A stretch of DNA of 64,000 nt from Thiomicrorhabdus sp. (GCF_963662555.1 NZ_OY759719.1:1012985-1076984); one strand, 5' to 3'. Numbered from the stretch's first letter, positions 17,120 through 26,331 are shown. Numbers and translations: made by a program. Notes: generated by a model not told the origin, from the letters alone.

Positions 17120-18154
17120 ATGAAAAAGAATATTATCGCTCTAGCAATCGCTTCTGCAGTTGCCGCTCCTGTTGCAATGGCTGACGCTCCTGTAGTTTAT
17201 GGTCAAGTAAATATGGCTACTGAACAGTTTGATGTATCAAATGCTGGTGCTCAAACTGACGCAAACAAAGCGGCTTCAGGTACGCAAGTAAATAACGTAG
17301 CTTCACGTGTTGGTGTTAAAGGTTCTGAAGATCTAGGTAATGGTCTTAAAGCAATCTACAAGATGGAATTCTCTGTAGATGTTGGTGGTTCTAACACACT
17401 AGGTAACCGTAACCAATATGTTGGTTTAGCAGGTGGTTTTGGTACAGTATTAATGGGTCGTCATGATACGCCTACTAAAATGATTCAAGCAAAAGATTTA
17501 TTTAACGACGGTGTTGCGGATAACAATCCTATGGCTGGTGGTTTAGGTGCTTTCGGTAAAGGTATGGAAAACCGTGTAAACAACGTTTTAGCTTATGTTT
17601 CTCCATCTTTCTCTGGTATTAAGTTAATTGCAGCAATGGTACCTCAAGAAGGTTCTAATATGACTCCAGCTTCTGATGATAAAGAATCTTCATTATCTGA
17701 TTTGTATTCTGTTGCTTTAACATACGGTTCTGCGAAAAAAGGTCTTTATTTAGCTGCGGGTATGGATTCAGCTTCTGATCAAACTACTGGTACAAAAGGT
17801 AAAGAAGCAAATCATACACGTTTAGTTGCTCAGTACGCTACTGGCGGTTTAATTGCTAACGCAATGTACCAAGACTTTGGTGGTGATGCTCTTGATGGTA
17901 CAAATAAGAAAGGTACTGATGTTCAAGCTAACTTAGGTTATAAAATCGGTAAATTCATGCCTAAAGCTAAAATCTCTGTAGTTGACCGTGATGTTTCTGC
18001 ACTTAAAGACTCTACTAACTACGCTGTAGGTCTTGACTATGCATTAGGTAAGAAAACTACTGGTTATGTAACTTACACTTCAATTGAAAATGATTTAGGT
18101 GTTAAAGATGATGATACTACTGTAGTTTCTGTAGGTCTTTTACACAAGTTCTAA
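17120..18154 (+). CDS. Trimeric general porin (Gram-negative porin family)
   Basis: 344 residues: a signal peptide (MKKNIIALAIASAVAAPVAMA-DAP), then a 16-strand-type barrel with VYGQVNMATEQFDV at strand 1, SRVGVKGSEDLGNGLKAIYKMEF, and the constriction-loop region GLAGGFGTVLMGRHDTP. It ends in VGLLHKF, with the C-terminal Phe needed for BAM recognition. Codon choice looks biased (many GGT, GTT, AAA), in line with high expression. AAGGAT precedes the ATG. It passes small hydrophilic solutes; selectivity cannot be read from the sequence. Confidence 0.92.
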   Translation: MKKNIIALAIASAVAAPVAMADAPVVYGQVNMATEQFDVSNAGAQTDANKAASGTQVNNVASRVGVKGSEDLGNGLKAIYKMEFSVDVGGSNTLGNRNQYVGLAGGFGTVLMGRHDTPTKMIQAKDLFNDGVADNNPMAGGLGAFGKGMENRVNNVLAYVSPSFSGIKLIAAMVPQEGSNMTPASDDKESSLSDLYSVALTYGSAKKGLYLAAGMDSASDQTTGTKGKEANHTRLVAQYATGGLIANAMYQDFGGDALDGTNKKGTDVQANLGYKIGKFMPKAKISVVDRDVSALKDSTNYAVGLDYALGKKTTGYVTYTSIENDLGVKDDDTTVVSVGLLHKF

Positions 18155-18196
18155 TCAAATGCTGTCGTAAGGCAGTTTGATTAAATTTTGTATCAA

Positions 18197-18240
18197 AACC
18201 TCGTCTATTATTTATTAATAGGCGGGGTTTTTTTTTAGCT
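18197..18240 (+). terminator. Terminator after the porin gene
   Basis: Stem AACCTCGTCTATTA / TAATAGGCGGGGTT (two G-U pairs) is followed by nine T's. Confidence 0.85.
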
Positions 18241-18348
18241 AAATTCGTTATTTGTGTAAAGGGTTTTTATTAAAGTCTTTTTTACAGCTAATGGGTTTTG
18301 TATATACTGTTTTTAAATTGACTCATACAAAAGAATTTGGATTATTAA

Positions 18349-18831
18349 ATGAAAAAAAGAGAATGCCAGCCTTGTACGGCATGTTGTGATGGCTGGGTAC
18401 AAATTAAGGTTAAAGGTTGTGAAGCTTATCCTGGCAAGCCTTGTCCACATAGTACGGGGTCTGGTTGTGATGATTATATAAACAGGCCTGTAAACCCTTG
18501 CCAAGTTTTTGAGTGTGCTTGGGTTAAAGAGGGTTCAAAACTGCCTGGTAATTTTAGGCCAGATAAATCTGGTGCTTTAGTGATTGATGCTGCGTTTAAC
18601 TGGCAAGGTTTACCTGTTGATGTAGCCGTGCCGGTTGGGCGTGAGATACCGCAAAAAACCTTAAAATGGTTAATGAATTATGCTGAAAAAAATATGCGAC
18701 CATTGGTCTATCAACAACAAGACCCTGAATCTAAAGAAATAGAAAAATCGCCGTTAACCTTAGCATACGGTCCGCCAGAGTTTCAAGAATGGGTGTTGCA
18801 ACAACAAAAACTGGGCGTATCGCTATGGTAA
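18349..18831 (+). CDS. Cysteine-cluster protein, YkgJ-like
   Basis: 160 residues with a dense cysteine pattern in the first 65: CQPCTACCDGW, then C, KPCPHS, GCDDY and NPCQVFECAW. This is the putative metal-binding (zinc or iron) domain of the YkgJ/UPF0153 type. The C-terminal half has no motif I recognise. The function is unknown in the family. It stands alone between the porin and the pseudopilin locus, with a degenerate palindrome (TTACCAGGTCAGGTAA) just after the stop. Confidence 0.72.
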   Translation: MKKRECQPCTACCDGWVQIKVKGCEAYPGKPCPHSTGSGCDDYINRPVNPCQVFECAWVKEGSKLPGNFRPDKSGALVIDAAFNWQGLPVDVAVPVGREIPQKTLKWLMNYAEKNMRPLVYQQQDPESKEIEKSPLTLAYGPPEFQEWVLQQQKLGVSLW

Positions 18832-18940
18832 ATTACCAGGTCAGGTAAAAGTCAATATTTGTATTTAGTAGTAGAATTCGTTTATTATAAAATTGTGGTT
18901 TATTTAAATTACTTAGTAACATAGAAATGATTATAAATAT

Positions 18941-19936
18941 ATGAATAACCAAAAAATAAAACAATCTGGTTTTATTGTGTTAACAGGTTTGCTATTGTTA
19001 GTTTTGGGGGCTGCTTTATGGTTTGGGACAGTTTCTAATATGCGTTCTGAATCAATAAAAACAGGTATGCAAAATGAGCATGTCTTAGAGTTGAAGCGAA
19101 TTAAAGAACGAATGTTGGCTTATGCTGTAATGCAACCTGAAATTTTTGCAACTAATTCTGGTTCTACAGTAAGACGTAATCAAGTTGATATTCCAGGGCC
19201 AGGGTACTTTCCTTGTCCAGATACAAATGGAGATGGAAACTCAAATGCACCTTGTGGTGCAGGTGTAGCATTTGTAATGGGATTGATTCCAGAACGTAAT
19301 AGTACTAGTAACTACACATTTTTGGATAGCAATCAAGATATTGGTAAGTATTGGTATGCTGTTGATTCCAGATTTTTAACACAAAATTCAGATTATATTT
19401 ACGCTGGTGAACAAAAGCGCTTTGTACCTCTTAATAGAGCATCGCCTGCATTGGCCAGTTTAACTCTAGATGGTAGAGCAGATATTGTTATGGTGCTTAT
19501 GTATGCTGGTGACACGCTTAAAACTCAGCAACCAAGTCAACCTAGTGTTGCAAATGTTGCAAATTTTTTAGAACAAGATAATTCTAATGGTGATGCGAGC
19601 TTTATTTCTGTTTTTGATGACCCTGCTCCTGTTGCCAATAACCCAAGATTCAACGATTACGTTATACCCATTACTAGAACTGAATGGAATGCGGCTGTTT
19701 TAAGCCGTGTTAGTCAAGATGAAATGACAGGTACTACTGCTGGAACAGCACCAGATAATGTACCTGATTTATGTAACATTGTAACTCCTGCAGATTTACA
19801 CTGGTTTAATGATTGTTTCTATACTGCGGCTTCCCCTGGCAACCCACTTCCTTTTGCCTGTACATTAGACGCAGGGGCTGCTGGTGATAACTTATACGGA
19901 CAGGGATGGAGATCTGAATTAGGATGTCCACCATGA
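18941..19936 (+). CDS. Pilin-like protein 1 of the pseudopilin locus
   Basis: 331 residues. The N-terminus has a Gly followed by one long hydrophobic helix (SG-FIVLTGLLLLVLGAALWFG), like a prepilin but with Thr instead of Glu at mature position 5, as in tip pseudopilins such as GspK. The globular part has YFPCPDTNGDGN and six or more Cys, the same PCPD-x-DGDG motif seen in the next three proteins. It ends with the stop overlapping the ATG of the next gene (ATGA), so the two are translationally coupled. Function unknown; probably exported and assembled by type IV pilus or type II secretion machinery encoded elsewhere. Confidence 0.65.
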   Translation: MNNQKIKQSGFIVLTGLLLLVLGAALWFGTVSNMRSESIKTGMQNEHVLELKRIKERMLAYAVMQPEIFATNSGSTVRRNQVDIPGPGYFPCPDTNGDGNSNAPCGAGVAFVMGLIPERNSTSNYTFLDSNQDIGKYWYAVDSRFLTQNSDYIYAGEQKRFVPLNRASPALASLTLDGRADIVMVLMYAGDTLKTQQPSQPSVANVANFLEQDNSNGDASFISVFDDPAPVANNPRFNDYVIPITRTEWNAAVLSRVSQDEMTGTTAGTAPDNVPDLCNIVTPADLHWFNDCFYTAASPGNPLPFACTLDAGAAGDNLYGQGWRSELGCPP

Positions 19937-20709
19937 TTGCTTTAAATAGGAATAAGCAAAAGGGTTTTTCTTTGCTTGAGTTAGCAATAGCGTTGACTTT
20001 AATTGCGATTTTATTGTATGGCGCTACTGGATCTTTAAATAAAATAGATGATTATGATGATTATGCACAAAACCGCATATTTATGAATAAAGTTCATGAT
20101 GCTCTTTTAACTTATGTGCAGGTAAATCATTTTTTACCATGCCCAGATTCGGATGGAGATGGACTTGAAAATAGGGATGCAGCAAATCCTGCTTGGTGTG
20201 ATCAGGTAGCGGGAACTTTGCCCTATTTGGATCTAGGCCTATCGAGTACAGATGTTTGGGGTTCTCCTTTGTATTATGCTGTAAACAGTGATACTGATAG
20301 TGCTGATATTATTGATCCTAATAAGTCTGCTAGCTATTTTAATCGATCAGGTGCCCCCGCCGTTGGATTTGATTATGATACCCCTCCATTTGGCTCAAAT
20401 AATGGTACTGGAAACTATACAGTTTGTAATGAAAGGGCACTCTTTTGTAATGGGGCAACACCAGCAGATGAGCTTAGTGAGATTGCCGCTATTGCTGTTG
20501 TTATAAGTTACGGTAAAAACGGTGCCGAAACATGGGCTGGTAATCCAGGTGGCAACGCAGAAGTTGAAAATACTAATGGTAATAATAATATTTTTTGGCA
20601 AGGGCAAGGCAGTGATGTTCAAGGCTCTAATTTTGATGACCAGTTGATTTGGCTTACAGGGTATGAGGTTAAGTATTCAGTTATTAAGTCAGGGGCCGTA
20701 TTAAATTAA
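19933..20709 (+). CDS. Pseudopilin-like protein 2 (PCPD family)
   Basis: About 258 residues. I chose the ATG at 19933, which overlaps the previous stop by four bases, instead of the ATG at 19924. A class III prepilin signal is clear: KQKG-FSLLELAIAL, with Glu at mature position 5. The globular part begins with HFLPCPDSDGDGLENRD and continues with LPYLDLGLSSTDVWGSPLYYAVN, a block repeated in proteins 3 and 4. Such pseudopilins are processed by PilD and built into short fibres. The DGDG run could bind calcium. Confidence 0.72.
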   Translation: MIALNRNKQKGFSLLELAIALTLIAILLYGATGSLNKIDDYDDYAQNRIFMNKVHDALLTYVQVNHFLPCPDSDGDGLENRDAANPAWCDQVAGTLPYLDLGLSSTDVWGSPLYYAVNSDTDSADIIDPNKSASYFNRSGAPAVGFDYDTPPFGSNNGTGNYTVCNERALFCNGATPADELSEIAAIAVVISYGKNGAETWAGNPGGNAEVENTNGNNNIFWQGQGSDVQGSNFDDQLIWLTGYEVKYSVIKSGAVLN

Positions 20710-20834
20710 GTTTTTTTGCATAGGGCAGTGTGCAGTTGCTTTTATATCTAATACTTAGTTATTAAAAGTTTATCAGTAAGTAAACATGCATTAATTATAT
20801 AGAAATTAACCAATCCGAATATGGGACGATTGTT

Positions 20835-22322
20835 ATGAACAATATACTTTGGAATAGTAAAAAGAAATATGCCGTCAGAGGTTTTTCTTTAGTAGAGGTT
20901 GCTGTTGTCCTTGCGATTTTGGGCGTGATTGCAGCAGGCTCTATTGGTGTGTATTCAGAACAAAGAACACACGTACTTTGGAAAGAAGGCGACTCTAGGT
21001 TAGCATCAATTAAGTCAAGTCTATTGAAGTTTGTAAAAACTAACAGCTACATGCCTTGCCCGGATAATACGATACCACCCGATGGCTTTGAAGATAGAAA
21101 TCTAGATGCGACTTGTCAAGCTGATACAGGTAATGTACCTTTTAATAATTTAGGTTTAACTGCGGCTGATGTTCAAGATAGTTGGGGTAATAATATTGTT
21201 TATGCAATAAATCATAATGCCACTAATCCTGTAAGTATGGCTAACTGCCCATTAAGTTCAGCATGTTACTTTAACAATACCAGGCCACCTATGTTTGATT
21301 TAACTACCTTACCTGTAATGGGCAACCCTGGTGTAAATAACCTTCGTGTTTGTAATGGTGCGGCATGTGGACCTGCTACTGCACCGGCCAACATTAATGC
21401 GGATGCCTTGATTGCAGTATTGGTAGCTAAAAATGAAAACGGAAACCTACCATTGGCTCAGTTAAATGGTGCAGAACAAGAAAATGATAACGGAGATTTA
21501 TATTTTGTACAATCTCAATACTCTAAAACGCCGCATTACGATGATTTGTTAACGACAATATCTGCTAATGAACTAAAGGATAGGTATGAAAACGAGATTG
21601 TTGAGCTTAATCGAAATGGCGATCCTGCCAATCCGCCCCCCCCCCCTGACAATCCTTTTGATGGAGTAACTGTTGATATAGCAGGTGGTAACGGTGATGA
21701 TAATCGTTTCTCAAAAAATATAGGAGTTAATATAGAGTCTGGCACACTTAAATTTGGTGCTGATAATGCAGGTAAAACCGTAACATTAACATTTAATACT
21801 AAAGTGACGGGTGGTTGGGAAGATGCTGATGCCCTGAATGAGGGAGTAGCAGCTGAAAGAGATAGATACGGAAACCTTGAAACTCAAGATAGATTTATCG
21901 TAGGATTAAACAATGATGTAAATCAAATAGTTTACGATACGGCAAGTGCTACTAACCCTAGAGATGGTAGATTGGACGTAGATAATATAGCTGAATACAT
22001 GGGTAACCCCAATCAAGATCAGTATTATTATTATGATGCTAATGATGATCGGGATAATACTTGGTATGAGTATGCTTCTTATAATGTTGCACTGGATGAA
22101 AATGGTGATTTAAAAGTTGATTTTGCAAATTTTTCAACAGCTTTAGATGAAAAGGTGCAAGTGTCTGATGTTAAGGCAGTTTTATATACTGCACCAACGG
22201 TAATGCCAGACTTTCCAAATGCCAAGCCAATTGATGCTATTCCTGAAACAAGTGTCTTTAAGTGGGTTGAGCCGGAACCGACAACTGGTTCAGGTTCAAC
22301 AGTTTCTTCAGGTGCTTATTAG
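20835..22322 (+). CDS. Pseudopilin-like protein 3 with an 11-C tract and an extra C-terminal domain
   Basis: 495 residues. The prepilin signal is RG-FSLVEVAVVLAILG (Glu at position 5), followed by the shared block SYMPCPD...FNNLGLTAADVQDSWGNNIVYAIN. At residues 267-271 a run of five Pro, encoded by G followed by 11 C's (21636-21646), joins the pilin part to a second domain (about 275-495) rich in Asp, Asn and Gly. Adding one C puts TGA directly after the tract; losing one C gives TAA within eight codons. Either slip would yield a pilin-only form of about 270 residues. A phase-variable length switch is inferred. Confidence 0.75.
   Translation: MNNILWNSKKKYAVRGFSLVEVAVVLAILGVIAAGSIGVYSEQRTHVLWKEGDSRLASIKSSLLKFVKTNSYMPCPDNTIPPDGFEDRNLDATCQADTGNVPFNNLGLTAADVQDSWGNNIVYAINHNATNPVSMANCPLSSACYFNNTRPPMFDLTTLPVMGNPGVNNLRVCNGAACGPATAPANINADALIAVLVAKNENGNLPLAQLNGAEQENDNGDLYFVQSQYSKTPHYDDLLTTISANELKDRYENEIVELNRNGDPANPPPPPDNPFDGVTVDIAGGNGDDNRFSKNIGVNIESGTLKFGADNAGKTVTLTFNTKVTGGWEDADALNEGVAAERDRYGNLETQDRFIVGLNNDVNQIVYDTASATNPRDGRLDVDNIAEYMGNPNQDQYYYYDANDDRDNTWYEYASYNVALDENGDLKVDFANFSTALDEKVQVSDVKAVLYTAPTVMPDFPNAKPIDAIPETSVFKWVEPEPTTGSGSTVSSGAY
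21636..21646 (+). repeat. Poly-C tract (11 C) inside a pseudopilin gene
   Basis: An uninterrupted run of 11 C's in otherwise AT-rich DNA, in frame as proline codons. Homopolymer runs of this length slip readily during replication, and both +1 and -1 changes stop translation at once or within a few codons. Confidence 0.9.
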
Positions 22323-23756
22323 ATGATAATACAAAATAAATATAAAGGGTTTTCTCTGATAGAAATGGCTGTGGTTTTAGCTATAGTGGGTGTCCTTATT
22401 ACTGGTATACTTAGTTTTACAGGTGAATTTAGAGCCGTTTCAAAGCAAAATATATCTGAAAAAAAGCTTAAAGATATAAAAGCACAGCTTATTAAGTTTG
22501 CAATGATTAATAAGTATTTACCTTGTCCTGGTAATAACGGCCGAGAGGATAGAGCTCTAACAGGTGAGTGTAATAATACCTCTGGTGAGGTTCCTTACCT
22601 TGATATTGGTTTTAAAAGGGATGATGTTGTTGACTCTTATGGAAACTTTATTCGTTATGCAATAAACCAAAATGCTAATAATCCAGCTTTAATTTGTAAC
22701 AATGCAAGTTCAGCGAGCTATTTTTGTAATAGCACGCCTGGTACAGCAGTCTTTGATTTAACCAATACTCCACCTATTGCTGGTAATGATGGTCTTGGTA
22801 ACTATACCGTTTTAAATTCAACCGGAGGTATTGATTCAAATACGGCAATTGTAGTGTTAGTTGCCTATAATGCAGATGGTGAGCAAACACTTACCGCGGC
22901 GGCACCAAATAGTTGTCAAGCTGGTGTAGTACTTCCAATTAATATAGAAAATTGCGATTTAGACCTGCTATACAACAAAGCCCAACAAAGCACTGATAAC
23001 GTAAACTTTTTTGATGATTCAATTGAAACAATTACAGGCTATGAAATAAAGTCTACAGCATTATCACCAATAACAGTATGGAATAATTCAACTGTTCCAA
23101 GCAGTGTATTACCGCCAACTTACAGAGGGTATGATCTAACACCAGGTGCATACCTGCCAAATGATTCAACTAGCGAACGAGATGTCATTAAAGTTGATCA
23201 TAATGTTGCTGATTCGCTTAGTCTAGGTAAGGGAGATGACGTGGTGCTTATGGGTGGCAGTCTAGCTTCAAAGCTGGAGTACAACAACAAAACCGGTAAG
23301 ATCACGAGTAATGGTGATAAGGCTGATTTGGATACTGGTGATGGAAATGACAGTGTTTATATAGGTGAAGAAGCGTATTCAAATGTTCAGCTCGGTGATG
23401 GGGATGATCAATTTATTCTAGGATCAGATTTAATCGCAGATTTATATGCCGGAGCAGGTAATGACCAAATTTGGATTCAAGGAAATATTAATTCAGGTTC
23501 AAACTTAGACTTAGGTTCTGGCGATGATGTTTTGTGGTTAGGAAATGCTGATGACCCGAATTCAGGTTTATTAAATCGAGCTATTGATGGCGGAGATGGT
23601 ACTGATATTTTAGTTTTAGAAAATTATAAAACTGTTGATGAATTTCAAGCCAAGAACAATCTTTATGATTTAATTCATTTTGAATACATTGTCTTTGCAG
23701 ATGATGGAACAGGCCATAGAGATTATTGCACTTATACAGTGGATTGCTATAAATAA
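22323..23756 (+). CDS. Pseudopilin-like protein 4 with RTX-like repeats
   Basis: 477 residues, starting right after the previous stop codon. The prepilin signal is KG-FSLIEMAVVLAIVG; the shared block is KYLPCPGNNGREDR...VPYLDIGFKRDDVVDSYGNFIRYAIN. From about residue 295 it carries imperfect glycine/aspartate nonapeptide-like repeats (GKGDDVVLMGG, TGDGNDSVYIG, LGDGDDQFILG, AGAGNDQIWIQG, LGSGDDVLWLG, GGDGTDILVL). These match the calcium-binding beta-roll repeats of RTX proteins. A pilin fused to an RTX roll is unusual; a calcium-dependent surface tip or adhesin is the obvious guess. Confidence 0.78.
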   Translation: MIIQNKYKGFSLIEMAVVLAIVGVLITGILSFTGEFRAVSKQNISEKKLKDIKAQLIKFAMINKYLPCPGNNGREDRALTGECNNTSGEVPYLDIGFKRDDVVDSYGNFIRYAINQNANNPALICNNASSASYFCNSTPGTAVFDLTNTPPIAGNDGLGNYTVLNSTGGIDSNTAIVVLVAYNADGEQTLTAAAPNSCQAGVVLPINIENCDLDLLYNKAQQSTDNVNFFDDSIETITGYEIKSTALSPITVWNNSTVPSSVLPPTYRGYDLTPGAYLPNDSTSERDVIKVDHNVADSLSLGKGDDVVLMGGSLASKLEYNNKTGKITSNGDKADLDTGDGNDSVYIGEEAYSNVQLGDGDDQFILGSDLIADLYAGAGNDQIWIQGNINSGSNLDLGSGDDVLWLGNADDPNSGLLNRAIDGGDGTDILVLENYKTVDEFQAKNNLYDLIHFEYIVFADDGTGHRDYCTYTVDCYK

Positions 23757-23770
23757 ATGGTAGTTTAAGT

Positions 23771-24379
23771 TTGAATCATAAACAAGTCTTATTAGTAGAT
23801 GATGACCCAGCATTACGCAGTATGCTGGGTTTTTCTTTAGAGAGTTCTGGTTATTTGGTTTCTGAGGCTGAATCTAGAGTTCAAGCGGTTCAATTTTTAC
23901 AAAATACGCCTTATCCCATTATTGTTCTAGATATGGGAATGCCCCCTAATGAACATACTCCTGAAGAGGGTGTTGCCGTTTTAGAGTGGCTTAAGCTTAA
24001 TCAATCCCATGCTAAAACCATAGTGCTAACAGGTCAAAACCCTGAATCAACTTCCTATACGGCTCTAAAACATGGTGCCTTTGACTTTTTACAGAAGCCA
24101 GTCACTTCTGAAAGTTTAATTCAAGCGGTTAAAAGAGCGGCAATGTTTTATGAGCAAGAAGAAAAGCTACGCCATCAAGAAGGCTTTCATAAAGTACAGA
24201 TTGATGCAAGTTTGGGTGAGGGTGTAAAACAGGTTAGAAATAAGGCAGAAGAAAAGTTACTAAGGCAAGTTTTAGCTGATACAGATTTTAATGTTCATGA
24301 GGTGGCACGTCGTTTAGGATTAAAGCGAGAAAACGTCTATTATTTAATTAAAAAATATGAGATTCAACGTGGCGATTAA
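23771..24379 (+). CDS. Response regulator with Fis-type HTH
   Basis: 202 residues. The receiver domain (1-125) has the acidic pair near 10-12, phosphoacceptor Asp54 (VLDMGMPP), the switch Thr (IVLTGQ) and Lys (FLQKPV). The C-terminus (about 165-200, VLADTDFNVHEVARRLGLKRENVYYLIKKY) is a Fis-like helix-turn-helix. There is no AAA+ domain, so it is an ActR/PrrA-like activator or repressor, not an NtrC type. It uses a TTG start; no in-frame ATG fits. It follows the pseudopilin genes by 14 bp and precedes its likely kinase, so it may control this locus. Confidence 0.85.
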   Translation: MNHKQVLLVDDDPALRSMLGFSLESSGYLVSEAESRVQAVQFLQNTPYPIIVLDMGMPPNEHTPEEGVAVLEWLKLNQSHAKTIVLTGQNPESTSYTALKHGAFDFLQKPVTSESLIQAVKRAAMFYEQEEKLRHQEGFHKVQIDASLGEGVKQVRNKAEEKLLRQVLADTDFNVHEVARRLGLKRENVYYLIKKYEIQRGD

Positions 24380-24427
24380 TAATGATTAATCAAAATTTAA
24401 TGTTTAACTTGCTTCTAGGCATTACTA

Positions 24428-25528
24428 ATGATTGATGAAATATCAGTAAGTGTTGCTAAATGGTTGTGGCTAGCTTTAGTTATTATTGGTGTGTCGCTTT
24501 TTTTTACCGCCTATTATTTTAGACGTCAGTCAAAAAGATTAAATAGGGCATTATCTGCTTTATATGAGTTAAATCATGCATGTGAACAAGATGCATTAGA
24601 TTTTTTTAACCAGGCCTGGTCAATTTTAAGTACAGTTGGCTGTATAGGGCTTAAAGCCAATATAGAATGGTTTGGTGAAAGGAAGACCGTTGATAAAGGC
24701 TCGGCTGATGGTCGTTTATTTAATAAACAATCCTATTTAGTCCATCGCGATGATATGCGTTTTGAGATTATTTTTTATATTACTAGAGAAGCAAATCAGC
24801 TTGAAAGCTTAACCGGCTTGGTGTTAAAAACCTTTATTAATATCCTTGAGCAAGACCTAGTGCTTAAGCAAGCAGAGATTCTTACCTCACAAAAAAGGCT
24901 TGAGCGTTATCAGCTATTTGTGCAGCATGAAATCAAAAATATTGCTCAGTTCATTCAATTGCTTTCTGAGCAAGTACAAGTTATCCAAGATGATAATCAA
25001 AAGATTAAATTGGTTGAACGATTAGTTAGTACACTGCCCGTAATGGCTCAGCGAGCAAGGAAAACCATTGATCACATGAAGCAACCATTGTCTGAGTTTT
25101 ATGAAGGCAATGTTTACACGTTAAAAGATTTAATTAACGATGTGGTTGAAATGTATGGTTTACAAGCCAATATAGAGGGCAATGTCTCTACCAAATTACC
25201 TCGCCAAGTTTTATTAGAAGTCTTAAAGAATATTTTAGGTAATTTTAGAGATCATCCAACCTCTAATTTGCCTATTCAAATATCGATTACTCAAGATGCT
25301 TTTGAACAAAAAATTAAGCTCACTATCAATAGTCATAAAATTAACGATGAAGAGTTTTTGTCAGAAAGAATGTTTGAACCTTTTTGGACAACCAGTGAAA
25401 GTGGAATGGGGTTGGGTTTATTTCTATCTAGAGAATTATTAAAGCAGTTAGGTGGAGCAATATACTTTTACCAAAATGAAACCAAAGAATTTGGTTTTAC
25501 AGTTGAATTACCAGGCCTGGTAGATTAA
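24428..25528 (+). CDS. Sensor histidine kinase
   Basis: 366 residues with one N-terminal transmembrane helix (about 12-31), a linker and GAF-like region (about 40-160), the phosphoacceptor H167 in QHEIKNIAQF, an N-box (EVLKNILGNF) and a G-box (ESGMGLGLFLSRELLKQLGG). The HEIKN H-box resembles the PrsK group of kinases. It lies 48 bp after the response regulator, an obvious pair. Two in-frame palindrome copies occur: one read as NQAWS near residue 61, one read as LPGLVD at the extreme C-terminus, where it supplies the last residues. Confidence 0.87.
   Translation: MIDEISVSVAKWLWLALVIIGVSLFFTAYYFRRQSKRLNRALSALYELNHACEQDALDFFNQAWSILSTVGCIGLKANIEWFGERKTVDKGSADGRLFNKQSYLVHRDDMRFEIIFYITREANQLESLTGLVLKTFINILEQDLVLKQAEILTSQKRLERYQLFVQHEIKNIAQFIQLLSEQVQVIQDDNQKIKLVERLVSTLPVMAQRARKTIDHMKQPLSEFYEGNVYTLKDLINDVVEMYGLQANIEGNVSTKLPRQVLLEVLKNILGNFRDHPTSNLPIQISITQDAFEQKIKLTINSHKINDEEFLSERMFEPFWTTSESGMGLGLFLSRELLKQLGGAIYFYQNETKEFGFTVELPGLVD
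24609..24620. repeat. Iterated palindrome, exact copy 7
   Basis: Inside the histidine kinase gene, read as NQAWS. Confidence 0.95.
25510..25521. repeat. Iterated palindrome, exact copy 8
   Basis: Last codons of the histidine kinase gene, read as LPGLVD. Confidence 0.95.
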
Positions 25529-25586
25529 TCTTTAAGATTAAACGTTCATGGCAAGTGAATTTAGTGTTTTTAGTTAAAAAATGAGG

Positions 25587-25613
25587 GAGTAAAAAATTTT
25601 TACTCTTTTTTTT
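25587..25613 (+). terminator. Terminator after the histidine kinase gene
   Basis: GAGTAAAAA / TTTTTACTC stem with an 8-T run. The stem is AT-rich, so moderate in strength. Confidence 0.65.
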
Positions 25614-25685
25614 ATTTTTTTTCTCTGTAAGATACAAAATACACAAAACGTGTAAATGTTTTATACATATAAAAGGAAGATACTT

Positions 25686-26303
25686 ATGCAAGTTAAAAAC
25701 TTACAAGCACAAAAAGGTTTCACATTAGTTGAAATCGCGATCGTATTAGTTATCATCGGTTTACTATTAGGTGGTGTACTTAAGGGTCAAGAACTTATAA
25801 CCTCAGCTAAAATCAAAAACGACACAGATTCACTTGTTGGTTTACAAGCTTCAACTTATGCATACCTTGATCGTATGGGTTACTATCCTGGTACTTTGCG
25901 TGCAGCAACTCCAAATAATGCAGCCGTAAATAAAACTCAAATTGTCGGAAGAACTACTACTTCAAATGCAGGTTTTAGTGGTGTTGTTGGTACGGCTGTC
26001 CCTGGTAATTTCTTTGAAGATTTAGCTACTCAAGGTTTTGTAAAAGATCCTAATATAGGCACCAAACTTGATGAAAATGGTGGTTTTACTGCTGGTTTTG
26101 CTTCGGCTGGTGCTACGGGAACTGTGCCAGTGGAAGCTAACCAAAATTATATATGTATAGACTACACTGCTGGTATAGCAAATGGTGAAGAAATTTTACG
26201 AGGTATGGATCTTAAGTTGGATGATGGTAACCCAGCTACTGGTAAATTTAGATATGATACAACTGGGGCAGCTGCCGCCGCTTCTGGTTGTTTTGAAATG
26301 TAA
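25686..26303 (+). CDS. Type IV pilin / major pseudopilin-like protein
   Basis: 205 residues. The prepilin leader ends QKG-FTLVEIAIVLVIIGLLLGGVLKGQ, with Glu at mature position 5 and the usual helix. The start is the ATG at 25686, with AGGAAG 6-11 bases upstream. The C-terminal half has two Cys (YICIDYT and SGCFEM), fitting a disulfide-bonded D-region. Codon choice and the strong terminator after it suggest high expression. It is separate from the four larger pseudopilins upstream (own leader, terminators on both sides) and may be the main fibre subunit. Confidence 0.82.
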   Translation: MQVKNLQAQKGFTLVEIAIVLVIIGLLLGGVLKGQELITSAKIKNDTDSLVGLQASTYAYLDRMGYYPGTLRAATPNNAAVNKTQIVGRTTTSNAGFSGVVGTAVPGNFFEDLATQGFVKDPNIGTKLDENGGFTAGFASAGATGTVPVEANQNYICIDYTAGIANGEEILRGMDLKLDDGNPATGKFRYDTTGAAAAASGCFEM

Positions 26304-26331
26304 TTGCCACTATTGATTAGTGATACATTAG

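Noticed and set aside
25540..25560. Sigma-54 promoter before the pilin (TGGCAAGTGAATTTAG)
   Set aside because: The -12 GC element is missing at the required spacing.
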